Positions 51,080-62,960 of a stretch of DNA of 64,000 nucleotides are shown in pieces. Origin of the DNA: Dryas octopetala (taxonomy: Eukaryota; Streptophyta; Magnoliopsida; Rosales; Rosaceae); NCBI GenBank assembly GCA_963921425.1, contig OY992833.1, forward strand, positions 27,142,698 through 27,206,697. The letters are read 5' to 3'. Position 1 is the first letter of the stretch; each line of letters opens with the position of its first letter. The notes under the pieces were generated by a model. That model saw nothing but the letters and a program-made list of their open reading frames with translations. It made no database searches and was not told where the DNA came from. Both the position numbers and the translations under genes were made by a program.

Positions 51080-51845
51080 CAACAAGTAGTAATTTTTGGC
51101 TTACAAATGTAAAAAACTACTCTGGGATTTGATCAGAATCTGAATCTGCTGCACAACCTTGTGTATTTTTTTGAGGTTTAGGGTCTGGCACTGTGGCTTT
51201 GGACATATCAAAACAAAGCTATAGTAATAATATTATTCTCCTTGTTTTCCACTTATGGTTTACAGACATATATACAATATATGTGGTCACCACTCCAGTG
51301 CTATTAAAAAAAGCTGGAGCTCAGCTTCAGCAGGCATTTCAAAAGGTCATTATATGATTCCCGTGTAATATTGGGCAATGTGAATGCAAGAATATTTGGG
51401 CTCCCCCTTTATCTTTTTTCATACTAGCAATTCAGTATATAGAGATAAGAGGGAACCAAACATGAATGTGAGAGAAAGAGATACAAAGATGCAGAGACAG
51501 AGGATGTGTGTTTGTAATTGTAATGTGGGAATTGCACTATTACAAGGAGAATATATGCATTTCTGTGCATATATTTGCTTAATATATTTTATCAGAGCTG
51601 ATCTATATATAATATACTTTATATATATTGATGGGCTTATAGTTTATCTCATCTCCTGGTCCAAAAACCCAATAAATTAACCATGTGGTATTAAATTCAG
51701 CTGTTACTCTTAGCCATTACATTCCGAAACAAAATGATGTATGTATTGATGTAACAAGTGGTAGGTATATATGCACCAGAAGTGATATGATGCAGAAGTT
51801 CTTATATAGAACGTACAAGTCACACCAGAAAACCAAATGTGTAAC
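51080..51845. other. Intergenic; nothing recognised
   Basis: Spacer between the retroposon and the long-arm inverted-repeat element. Frames here have no recognisable domain. Confidence 0.45.
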
Positions 51846-52803
51846 ATGGTGTATGCACGGACCAGGATCCTCTACCTGGTTTTTCCCTGCCCATTTATAC
51901 CAGGCTTCTAATCCTGGCCATCCAAACAAATAGAACAACTGAGATGATGCCACGTCTGCAATCTCATTTTTTGTCACTCTTATTTTTCATTAAAATTACA
52001 AGATATTCTTTAAAAAAATAAAAAAGAAGTTTCTAGCTCATCATTTTTTTGAAGGGAAGGAGTCTGAGTCGTCTGACCCAGCCTCATGGACTCCGGCGGC
52101 CCATTCTCACCGACGGCAACTCAACCTCATCCTCCAGCGACCTGAACACAATTAACAACAGCCTTGGGATCCAACGTTCCCACCTAGATTTTTCCATAAA
52201 CAGACACAATTAACAACACTAGAAAAGTAAAATGAAATAATATTTGAATATATAGCTATATAGCTATATAGCTAGATAATTACAAGCAAATTAAGCACCT
52301 GCTGGTCGTTATTATTCCAAGAAGCTGGTCTGGTAACAAGATCACTATGACTAAACCCCATGATGATCTTGGAAGTGCTGCACAAACCCCATTTCGTGGC
52401 CGATCGCCGCTGCTTGTGAGACCACGTGCAGCTCGTAATTACTGGGCACCCCCCCGCCTACTCTTTCTCCTTCCATTAATTAATCAATGTTTCTTATTGC
52501 TTGCTTGGTCGCTGGAGGATGAGGTTGAGTTGCCGTCGGTGAGAATGGGCCGCCGGAGTCCATGAGGCTGGGTCAGACGACTCAGACTCCTTCCCTTCAA
52601 AAAAACGATGAGCTAGAAACTTCTTTTTTATTTTTTTTAAGAATATCTTGTAATTTTAATGGAAAATAAGAGTGACAAAAAATGAGATTGCAGACGTGGC
52701 ATCATCTCAGTTGTTCTATTTGTTTGGATGGCCAGGATTAGAAGCCTGGTATAAATGGGCAGGGAAAAACCAGGTAGAGGATCCTGGTCCGTGTATGCAC
52801 CAT
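51846..52803. mobile_element. Element with two 295-bp inverted arms, 958 bp
   Basis: The left arm (51846-52140, starting ATGGTGTATGCACGGACC) and the right arm (52509-52803) are near-perfect reverse complements over 295 bp, enclosing a 368-bp centre. The inner part of each arm is GC-rich (CCGGCGGCCCATTCTCACC), the outer part AT-rich. Long inverted repeats with little centre are typical of foldback or MULE-type elements. A target duplication was not clear. A transcript through it would form a ~295-bp duplex. Confidence 0.85.
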
Positions 52804-53718
52804 CTTCATCATAAGTTCATAACCACGCCCATCTAATATATATATATATATATATTGACTGCCCACATGCATTTATTGGCTAGTTTATAGTGAATGGTGC
52901 ACGTAAATGTGCTGCAAAACACAAAGCAGGAAAAACATCGATGGATCTGAAAATAAATTAGAAAGGTCAAATCGATCAGGATATACAATTGGTTTTGTGG
53001 TACCACGTCTGTATATGATATGGAAAAACACTTTTGATAGTTAAAAATTTATATTTTAATAGTAAAAAAATAAACTCATCAACATTCAAAATTTAAAACT
53101 GTCGTACACTTTTATATGGTAGATCTTTGCCACCGATACGAGGTTTTTGCACTTTTTTTGCTTTAATATAATAGAAAACTGAATTGAAAAAATCAAAATA
53201 TTCTTATTTTTAAGAAAATTTTAAATGAAATGAGTTCAAAATAGTACATTACAATCAATTTTTAATTTAGATAATAAAATAAGATCTAACTTAAAGTCTA
53301 GATGATAGAGTGTAATAAAGTCTTTATTAATATATGCCCAACTATTAACTGTGAGACTTTGAAGTACTTGTCTCAACTTGCAATAAAAATATAAATAAAT
53401 TGTGGAATTATGATTGTATTAGAACCTGAGAGAAGTTTAATGCGTTTGTAGGTGTGGTTTTGTCTCATGTTTTAAAATTTAAAGCTTGTTTGACCAAAGC
53501 AGGTCCTAAAATAAAAAATTTAGGTTGAAAATCAGTGATGGAAGTTGTGCCAAACTTGATACTACCATTTAAGGGTGTCTAGACTCTAGCGACAAGAGGA
53601 CTCTTTATATGGACTGCGCGCATTTGGTCGCACACTCTCACTCATGATGAAATTTGCTGAAAAAGTTAAAGTTTGGCTGACAAATTAAAGTTGCATATAA
53701 ATTATATAATAATGAAAA

Positions 53719-54000
53719 AGAAAGTAAAGATATCTTGAAAAACAATTTGATGTTTTCTGTCCATCTATCTGTCTCTCCCAAGTCCCAAACAAACCAAAAT
53801 AAATATATATTTCTAAATAGAAAGTGAAAATGTCTAGAAAAACAATTTGATGTTTTCTATCTCCCTCTCCATTAATTAACAGCCCAAAATGAATATATAT
53901 TTTATATAGAAAAGTAAAGTACAAATGTCTAGAAAAACAATCTGATGTTTTCTATCTCCCTGTCCATTAACAAACCAAAATGTATATATATTTTATATAC
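53719..54000. repeat. Three-copy tandem repeat, ~95-bp unit
   Basis: Three consecutive units (starting about 53719, 53818 and 53910) share AAAAACAAT(T/C)TGATGTTTTC, a CTCCC-(T/A)GTCCATTAA-like block and AAATATATATTT(T/C)TA. A T-rich AT tract closes each unit. Confidence 0.8.
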
Positions 54001-54260
54001 ATTTGGATTCTCTGTTCATGTTTTTCTATTTTTTTCTTTATTTTTTATATTAATCACATATTATAAATTCAATATGTATGAGTAACAAAACAAATAAATA
54101 CATAACAATTTTTAAGTGTGTGACATTATATTCATAAATTCGTAATTTTTGAATTTGCTATATATAACTAAAATTTTAAACAAATAAAAATTCCTGAAAA
54201 CAAAATAAGTACAAATATATATAGCAGATAATTTAATTAGCAATGTGATTGTAAATTGAG

Positions 54261-54305
54261 CAAGTAAGCAACAGCCTGGCCAAAAAAAAAACAGGTAAGA
54301 AACAG
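54261..54305 (+). mobile_element. Near tail-only retroposon insertion, 14-bp target duplication with two mismatches
   Basis: CAAGTAAGCAACAG (54261-54274) and CAGGTAAGAAACAG (54292-54305) flank a 17-base insert CCTGGCC plus an A-run. The repeat is slightly diverged, so this copy seems older than those with exact repeats. Confidence 0.6.
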
Positions 54306-55340
54306 ATCGACTATTCTAATTTTCTTTAATTAAAGAGAAAAATTGTGAAGGAATATCCGGTAAATAATAAAAAGATGCATGCGAATAAGGCGTGCTTGTA
54401 AATAATTCTTGTAATAATCATGGTCAATTGGTCATAACATAGGCCCGTATATGGGATTTATTGAAACTTATCTGAATGTATAGCTCACTTTAGAAGAAAA
54501 ATTCTTACAGTGTTGTCTGATTAATTAAATTATGATAGATAGGGTTTGAATATATATTGGATGTGAAATTCAAATTATAATAACATGATGATGATGATGG
54601 GTGCATGTAGAGTAACCATCCTAAAAGCCAAACATGTCACGTTTATAGAATTGCACTACAAATGTCTGTAATATGCAGTATGTAGACAATACATGCATGC
54701 ACATGGATTCAATATTCACCAAATTTCTCAATTCTCTCTTGCCCCACTACTTTCTTCCTTCCTTTCATTTTTCCTATACTTATGTAAGTTGACAAAAGTA
54801 TGTAGTACTCTACATAGCAAGTACTCTCATAGTTCTACATTAATTTTCAATAGTAAAATTATATGTATTATCTCAAGTTCTCAACTAGCTAACTAGTTAT
54901 ATTTTATATTAACTTTTCAATAAAAATAGACTCACGTATTCAGATAATTGTACTCAATTTGTAATATCAAGACTCAAGAGCATATATATATATCATGTTA
55001 GCCCTGGCTAACCATAACATAAGAGTTTAAGGAACCTTAATTTTGGGGGTATTCAATTTTAGTTGTAGATATAGCCAGCGACTAAAATTGAGGTTGGAAA
55101 ATTAAGGAAGCACATGGATTTTGCATGCAGAAAATATTGAAACATGCATGCTATATATATATATATATATAAATTCAACACCCAATTAAGCAGTGCTGTC
55201 ATGCATGTTCTATATATAAATTATATAATAATTACGATGGGTTCATTCATCCACTCTCATTTGTCAAAAAGCCCAGCTCCATACATATGAAATATAAGCT
55301 TTTATTAATCCCAAAAAAAAAATTTCAGTCCTACGTTCAC

Positions 55341-55532
55341 ACAATAATGCTAATTGAATAATTGTCACAATTTTTTTTTCTAACATTTGTATCCCACTTT
55401 ATGTGTTATTATTTTATTAAAAAGATTTTTTATTTTTTATTTTTTGTAAGTTTTATTTTTTATTTTTTAATATTTAATTTATAAATAACATGTAAGTTGA
55501 AAAAAAAAAATGTAAGATGCTTAGCAGTACTG
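55341..55532. mobile_element. MITE, ~192 bp, exact 9-bp duplication, same family as 40853-41043
   Basis: Exact 9-bp repeat TACGTTCAC at 55332-55340 and 55533-55541; left end ACAATAATGCTAATTG and right end TTAGCAGTACTG. The interior shares TTGTATCCCAC and TGTGTTATTA-type segments with the copy at 40853. Confidence 0.8.
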
Positions 55533-57316
55533 TACGTTCACGTAACCATCTTTGTCATTTGGAAGCTTGTGGTTGCACATTTGTAATTAATTCTTCATTT
55601 TCGTTTTTGTACGAATCATTTCAATTTTCAATAACTATCAAGCATGCAGAAAATGGATGCTTTTTTTTTTGGGTTAGAAATCAGAATACATGCTAATTAC
55701 TTGTTTTCTTTTTCTTGTATGCATGGAAATGACATATAATAAATTTAACAATTAACAAATGTATATATTAATATGAAAAAGTGATTGACCCAAATCATGG
55801 AATTTTTCTTTGAACAAAACATAGTTTCAAGTAACTTGACCCAATTTTCAAGCCAAAAAAAATTAGTTGACCCAATCATGTAGTAATGTTGGATCCGAAG
55901 AAGCTATATAGTAGCTAGACAGCCTAGACATGCAATTCTCATAATTCCAAAACTATCCTCGTATTCTCTCTGAAACTACAAAGTTTGCCATTTTCACGAG
56001 CTTTGTCACTGTCCATGATATAATGCAGCTCATGTTAAATCAGTCTAATAATGCATATATGTTGCCATGTTGCAAAGACAAAGAGGGATCACGAAAAGAT
56101 TCCAGATTAGATTAAAGAACAAAAACATTAGCGGCTAAACGCGTCAAAAATCTATACCAACAGCGACCTCTGCCCAATCACAAACAGACACGTGTCTAAA
56201 CACGGCTTCTTTAAGGGCCGATCTGCCATTTCACTCTCTGCTCTCTCATTTTCAAAGCGCTTTTACTCGAGAGTCAGAGCTCTCAGTTCGCAGCCCAGAG
56301 TCATATGTGGACTGATCATGACGTGGCCTTTTTCAATTTGGGATTAATCATTAATGTAATGTCAAATTGTCAATTAATTTCTTGGATTATTATTTTGTTT
56401 TGTTTTTTGAACTTTTTCCGAGTGGGGTCAGTTTTGGTACTCTCGTAGCTCTTGTATTTTTCAGTTTTAGACAAAAAACTTTTGTGATTCTTTTGGTAAA
56501 CATTTAATTTCGACGCGTTGTCATGCCATGCAAAGACAAAATTCTAGAATGTTTATTGACTACCCATGACTCAAATCAAGGCGTGGATATTGATTAGATT
56601 ACAGCTAGCTTAGATCGATTTCCCTCCCGCGGGAATTAATTAAATTAACTTGTAAATCGTAATCTTTACCATTAAATGCATAAGATGGTCTTAGGATTTT
56701 TAGGCATTCTACTTCAAGTAATGCACGTCTTGAGTGGAAATTATTTGTTCATAAGGCCTTGGTATCTTTGCTAAAGATGATTTACAATTTTACAAACTTA
56801 TGTTGACATTGTTTCATTTTTTAATTGATATATTGTTATATTGTAAATTTAAATCACATATTTTAATAAGAGTCAACGTGATCGATAATTCAGATTAATA
56901 ACCTCACAGCATAATATGTCAACATCATTTACGAGTAAAGTATGATATCATGATATCGATCTTATTTACAATCTCAATGAATATTTTGTATTTATACCTT
57001 CCCTTGATAACTTCCAATATAATCAACAAGTAAATTAATGCTTAATAATTCAATTTCATATTTGACAGCACACTAGGAATTGGGATTTGAATTTGATGAC
57101 AAGCAAAATATCAGAAAATATTAAGAGCTAGAGTATCCGAATCATAAATATTACCTCTCTTCCCTAATTTGATTATGCAAAACTAATTATCAAGGGTTTA
57201 GTTATACAACCTATATGGAGGCATTATTTGTAGGCAGGGCCAAGTTCACCTAAACACAGAAAGCAAAGCCCAAACCCATTTTGAATTCCACACACTGAGT
57301 TCCTCTGCCACACCAA

Positions 57317-57365
57317 TATAAATACCTGCTTAAAACCCAACAAATCCACCAACATTCTCAACCCT

Positions 57366-57413
<48 letters not shown>

Positions 57414-57454
57414 TTAGATCCCCCAAAAAATAAATAAAAAAACAAAAGAGAAAA
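57317..57454 (+). promoter_or_regulatory. TATA box and CT-repeat leader of the BURP gene
   Basis: TATAAATA lies at 57317-57324. The leader contains a C-run and a (CT)n tract (57364-57409), then an A-rich Kozak-like AAAAATG at 57451-57457. This leaves a leader of about 100 bases. Confidence 0.7.
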
Positions 57455-59535
57455 ATGCTGCAGCACAGACAACTCAGCCTTGTGACTCCTCTCTCTCTGT
57501 TCTTTATCTTTTTCTCATCTCTCAATGTAAGCCATCTAAATTTCTCGACCCAGATAATACTCCTTTTCTTTCTTATTCACATTTTTTGAATTCGTATTTA
57601 TTAAATTTTGTATTGTCAATGTTTTACTGAGTTGTATGGGTTCTGTAAGTTCTGACCCATGTGTCAATATTGTTATGCCCAATGCAGGTTGCTCTGGCCA
57701 TCGCCGGTGGGAACTCCGGCGAGAAACTCGCAGCGGAAAACCCATTTACCCCCAAGGCCTATCTGATTCGTTACTGGAACAAGGAGGTTCGAAACGACGC
57801 CGAGAAGCCGTCGTTTTTGCTCTCGAAGGCCTCCCCATTGAGCGCCCCTGACTCGGCGGCTTTTGCCAAGCTAGCCGCACAGAACGCTCTCTCGACGCGA
57901 CTGCCGGAGTTCTGCTCCGCGGCGGACCTGCTCTGCTTCTCCGATTTGGGGCAGAGCCTCGAGAAGCACGACAAGGACGCCAGCTTCACTGGCTATTTCA
58001 ACAAGAACTTCACGAATTACGGGACGGATCGACTCGCCGGACTCGACTCGTTCAAGAACTACTCACTCGGCGACAACCTCCCGATCGACTCGTTCCGGCG
58101 GTACAGCCGCGACTCGTTGAATCACAAAGACAAGTTCATAAACTACGCCTCCGACGGGAACGTGGTGGACCAGAGCTTCAACAGCTACGCTGCCGGAGCC
58201 ACTGGAGGAGCCGGCGATTTCAAAAAGTACGCAGACCAAGTGAACGTTCCGAATCTCCGATTCACATCGTACTCGGACGATTCCAATGGTCGGGCCCACT
58301 CGTTCACGGGCTACAGTGAGAACGCCAACTCTGGTGACCAATCGTTCACTAGTTACTCCAAGAACGGCAATGGGGCCCCGAACGAGTTCACGGGATACGG
58401 GTCGAGCGCCAATGTGGTCGGGTCCGGGTTTACTAGTTATAGCGAACAGGGAAACGGAGCCAACGACACATTCACGAATTACGGGAACGACCAGAACGTT
58501 CCCCAGAACAACTTCCAGAGCTACGGCGACGGTGGCAATGGAGCGATTGAGACCTTCACCAGCTACAGAGACCAAGCCAATGTTGGTGACGACACGTTTC
58601 AGTCGTACGCCAAGAACTCCAACGCCGAGAAGGTCAATTTCGTCAATTACGGGAAATCTTTCAACGTCGGGTCGGATAAGTTTACCGGGTACGGTAAGGG
58701 TGCCAAGGGAGAGTCGATCGGGTTCAAAGGCTACGGTGTGAACACGACTTTCAAAGACTACAAGAACAAGAAGGGCGTGACGTTCAAAAGCTACACCAGT
58801 GTCAGCTCCAGCTCTGACAACTTGGCTGCGACTAAAATGGCGGCCAGTGGCAGTTTGGTGAAAAGGTGGGTGGAGCCGGGCAAATTTTTCCGGGAGTCTA
58901 TGCTCAAGAAAGGGGTTGTGATGCCCATGCCCGACATTAAAGATAAAATGCCCAAGAGGTCGTTTTTGCCTCGGACCATTTCGTCCAAATTACCGTTTGC
59001 CACTTCCAAAATCTCCGAGCTCAAGCAAATCTTCCACGCGGAAGACAATTCCACAATGGAGAAGATGATTCTAGACGCCTTGCAGGAATGCGAGAGAGCT
59101 CCGAGCGCTGGCGAGACGAAACGCTGCGTTGCGTCCGCAGAGGACATGATCGACTTTGCAACCTCGGTGCTCGGCCGGAACGTTGTCGTTCGGAGTACTG
59201 ATAATGTCAACGGGGCAAAGCAAAACATCTTGATCGGATCGGTCAAGGGAATCAACGGTGGAAAAGTCACGCAGTCGGTGTCTTGCCACCAGAGCCTGTT
59301 CCCTTACCTACTCTACTACTGCCACTCCGTCCCCAAAGTCCGGGTTTACGAAGCGGATCTACTGGACCCGAGTTCGAAGGCCAAGATTAATCACGGTGTT
59401 GCCATATGTCACTTGGACACGTCTGCTTGGAGTCCGACCCATGGATCCTTCATGGCCTTGGGTTCGGGTCCGGGCCGGATCGAGGTTTGCCACTGGATCT
59501 TCCAGAATGATATGACTTGGAGCATAGCTGACTGA
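57455..59535 (+). CDS. BURP-domain polygalacturonase 1 beta-like cell-wall protein, 2 exons
   Basis: Exons 57455-57526 and 57688-59535; 639 residues, close to the ~630 of tomato PG1-beta. The first exon encodes a signal peptide (LVTPLSLFFIFFSSLNVALA). A conserved N-terminal FTPKAYLIRYWNKEV segment follows, then from about residue 120 to 400 an array of 21 FxxY motifs mostly spaced by 14 residues, and a C-terminal BURP domain. The last has the exact spacing CH-x10-CH-x27-CH-x25-CH (cysteines near 557, 569, 598, 625) and ends WIFQNDMTWSIAD. Such proteins bind or modulate pectin-degrading polygalacturonase and affect cell adhesion and growth in the wall. GC content is clearly higher than the surroundings. 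The exon-1/exon-2 junction falls inside the signal peptide, typical of the family. Confidence 0.95.
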
Positions 59536-61407
59536 TGCTGAGACAGTTTTAGCCGTATTGGGTAATTTGGGTTCGAACATGTAGCTAAGAAAGGTTAGCC
59601 CGTGGCTCGACCTCGAGTTAGTTCATTTTTAGTCTTATTAAGTAATGAGTTTTTTTCTTTTTTGTCTTCTTGTCTTAATTATATATAGTATATGAGTATA
59701 TCATCCTTGCTAAATGTTTATGTTGCTTCCTCAATAATTGGAAGCCAAATTAATGGAACAATGGTTAAGCAATTATTAAGTGTTATAATTACTTTATTGT
59801 TTTACATTAATATCTCTTATTTTGGTCTATTAGTGTTTTTTTAGATAAGATTAAATTTATAAGTGTTGAAATTAATAATTTATTTATTGTGTTAAATCCA
59901 ACCTTCAAATATAATAAGTGTTGGCAAAACTCACTAAATTCCGCCCGAAAAAACAAAAAGGAATAGCTTGGGAGACAATACAAAAACATTGGGGAAATTT
60001 AGGAAAATAAAGTATCAGTGTGACTGTGAGAGTACAAACTACAAAATGATGTGTCTACTACGTATATATAGAAGGCCAATGGGGATGTGGCTCAAAAGAT
60101 GAGGTGGTCCAAGGGCCACACGGTTTCTGCTGTTGAAATGTGTGGGAATGAGAAAAGGCCATAAACCCATATGAGTATATGACCCATGAGGGCCAGCTGT
60201 TGTTGGGGCACTGCTGCCTCTACTACTTGTTTTTGTTTATGGGGGAAAACTCCATCATCTTGCTATAGGCTTCACAGTTGAAGTTGAAGTTGAAGCTCAA
60301 CCCCAACAATTTTACAGGATATATGGCAATTTTGTTGGCTTTAATAGTACCAACACAAAGTTTTGTTTTGTATCATTTGGCATTTTCCTAAGATAAACTT
60401 TTGTATGGGTTGGGTCGGCCGTGGGTTTGTATAATTTTATTACATAACAATAAAAATATATAAATGTCATAAGCGTTTAAGAATACGTTATTATGAGAAG
60501 CATTATCAAACACGCCCTAAGAATATATTATGGGCAAAATGAGGGTACCAACTCGGGAAGGCTACATATAAACACTAGTTGCGAATGGTGTGAGTGTACG
60601 TCATTGTATGTTGCTGTTTTTTTAGTAGTTTTTTAAAACTTTTGGTTGAGGTTGCATTGCATATTTTGTTTTCTACAGTATCTGATTAATTAATGCTAAT
60701 TTTCCAAATAATAGTACGTGCAACAATAAAGTAAAAGAAAAAAGCATGCAAGTTTCACAAGTTGAAATGATATCTAAACTAATTAGAGAATACAAGGCTA
60801 AATATTAATACTATATTTAGAATGAGCCCCCTTTTGGTGTATTTATTCATTGATGCACTTGGAATTAGGTTTGAATAATAGTGATGGGTTAATGTTGACG
60901 TTGATGCGAAACAACTATCAAGGAAAGCGAAAGTATGGCAGACACCTTCATCAAGGAGTTCAAATTCAATTAGCTAGAGAGGGAAGCAAACATTATAGCT
61001 GGAAATGGATATACACATGTATAGGAATAGGACAAAAGTTAGCATCCCTAATTCATGTTTGGACCTGAAGCATCAATTTGCATGCATGGGTGGGTATTCA
61101 TTTTCAAGCATATATGTCAAAGTCAAGCCATTAGCTTCCAAGTTCCAACCCTAGATTAAAAACACAAATTTATGTTTAGTAATGAGAATTAATTTGCTTA
61201 TGTAACCTACTATATAAGTATACATGTATGTTATAAATTGAACTTTAGATTTCTAATAAACTATTTAGATTGAAATTCAATAATGATTAAGAGAAGAAAG
61301 CAGTTTAAATTCAAAATGATATAAGTATTGTTTATTAATTAGTTTCGAATATGATTGACCTCGTAAAGAATAGTAGATCTGAGCATCATTGTGTCCCAAT
61401 AGGGACA

Positions 61408-61457
61408 AAAGTAGCATCTATATTTTTTTTTTTGGTCGAATAAAGTAGCATCTATAT
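61408..61457 (-). mobile_element. Near tail-only retroposon insertion with 16-bp target duplication
   Basis: An exact repeat AAAGTAGCATCTATAT (61408-61423 and 61442-61457) flanks 18 bases that on the minus strand read ATTCGACC plus an A-run. Same CGACC tail as the insertion at 12276-12291. Confidence 0.75.
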
Positions 61458-61666
61458 TGGTAGTCCATATTCCAGTCATATCAAGAACTTATGACTTATG
61501 TCATAAATATTTAACATCTTCATATTAAGAACTTAAGACTTGTAATATTAAGAACTCTTTGGTTCTTCCTACTCTGAACTATGAGGTTAGCAATTAAGAT
61601 CCTCATTAGGGTCGATCAACTTAATTATAATGCTCCACTTATTACAAATAATGTTATTTATAAGTT

Positions 61667-61710
61667 AAGTTAGTCTATAATGTGGCTAAAAAAACAAAGT
61701 TAGTCTATAA
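61667..61710 (+). mobile_element. Near tail-only retroposon insertion with 14-bp target duplication
   Basis: An exact repeat AAGTTAGTCTATAA (61667-61680 and 61697-61710) flanks a 16-base insert TGTGGCT plus an A-run broken by one C. The tail is one base off the GGCC(A)n form. Confidence 0.7.
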
Positions 61711-62960
61711 CGGACCACTTTGTGAATTGGTCCTTTTCTTTCGTTACATTGCGCCATCTAAAGGACCTCTTTCTTTAATACTAGTACTTCCTCGAGGACA
61801 GACGTTTCTTGCACTGAAAGGGAGATATTTTAATTGTTGAATGAATTGAAGTACTATTGTTTCAAGTTTCAACAACCCATTTACCTTTAAGCCAAAAAAA
61901 AAAAAAACCCATGTACTGTCTGGTAACAAAATTAAAATAAAAAGAAACTCATTTACAAATTTCCAATATATTAAAGTATTAAGTATATGTAATTCAAGCA
62001 TCATCCCGTGGGTAATCGTACATATATATTCTCATTTGAGCTAAAAAACTTTCGTCTCCACCAAAATAATTAAAATGATGGTAAGTTAATAGGCAGAGGA
62101 TCTTAATCCTTTAATAAGGATATTTGAACCATATTTTGATACCTTAACCTTATGTGATTTTATTGGGTCGTTAAATGGAGATTTGAAGAATATTATGAGA
62201 AAGATCACAAATCTTAGCAAATGAAGATTTGAATAGGCACAATATGTAAAGTATAACTAATGTAGATATCTTATGAGAATTACGGAAAAAATAAATTGAT
62301 TTAATTTAATGTTGGAAAATCATAAAATATTATTGGGATTTGATCCGATATTAGAGAATCGCTAGAGGTCTTATTGGAGCAAGATGCTCTAGCTGAAGCA
62401 ACATCAGACACCGTAGAAAAGTAATATCAATTTCCCTAATCAACATTTTCCATCAAAGAAATTCATTACTTGATGATATATTAAAATAATTAACCATAAT
62501 ACAATATTTGTTTGAAAGGAAATTATGATAAAATCATAATACATATTTAAGAGACTTTATATATATATATATTGTTTTTGTAAGAAAAGACTTCTCTATT
62601 ATTTTTCATTTTGTTTTATACCTATGATACTTTCTTTAATTTCTTATTTTTTTTTTATTTTTTATAATCATACCTAAAATACTTTGACAAAGTAGTAACT
62701 AGCAGACTTAGCAGTAGATGATGAGTCTCAGCATTGAGCATACATACAAATACACAAAAGTATGATTTTCGATCTGATATATATAAAAGCTATAATCTAT
62801 CAAAATTTGACTTGGATCTGTATTAGTACTTATATGCATGGCTTAGGCTTTAGGGGAATTTCCAACTTTCTAATTAAGGCAGTATCATACACGTTTCTAT
62901 GCATTGATGTATAGTGTTATATACAACTTGTCAATGTACTACTTCTTATGCCAATTCTGA

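Larger units (their letters stand above)
52804..57316. other. Intergenic; repeats and a MITE, no gene recognised
   Basis: About 4.5 kb, very AT-rich, containing the tandem repeat at 53719-54000, a tail-only retroposon at 54261-54305, a MITE at 55341-55532 and a weaker tail-only candidate near 55830-55876. No coding exon is supported. Confidence 0.5.
59536..62960. other. Intergenic; no gene recognised
   Basis: About 3.4 kb downstream of the BURP gene; the first few hundred bases are its 3' region. Tail-only retroposons are at 61408-61457 and 61667-61710, with a weaker candidate at 61874-61916. No supported exon. Confidence 0.5.

Noticed and set aside
58063-59289. Long minus-strand and shifted frames within the BURP gene
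   Set aside because: Shadows of the repetitive GC-rich coding sequence.
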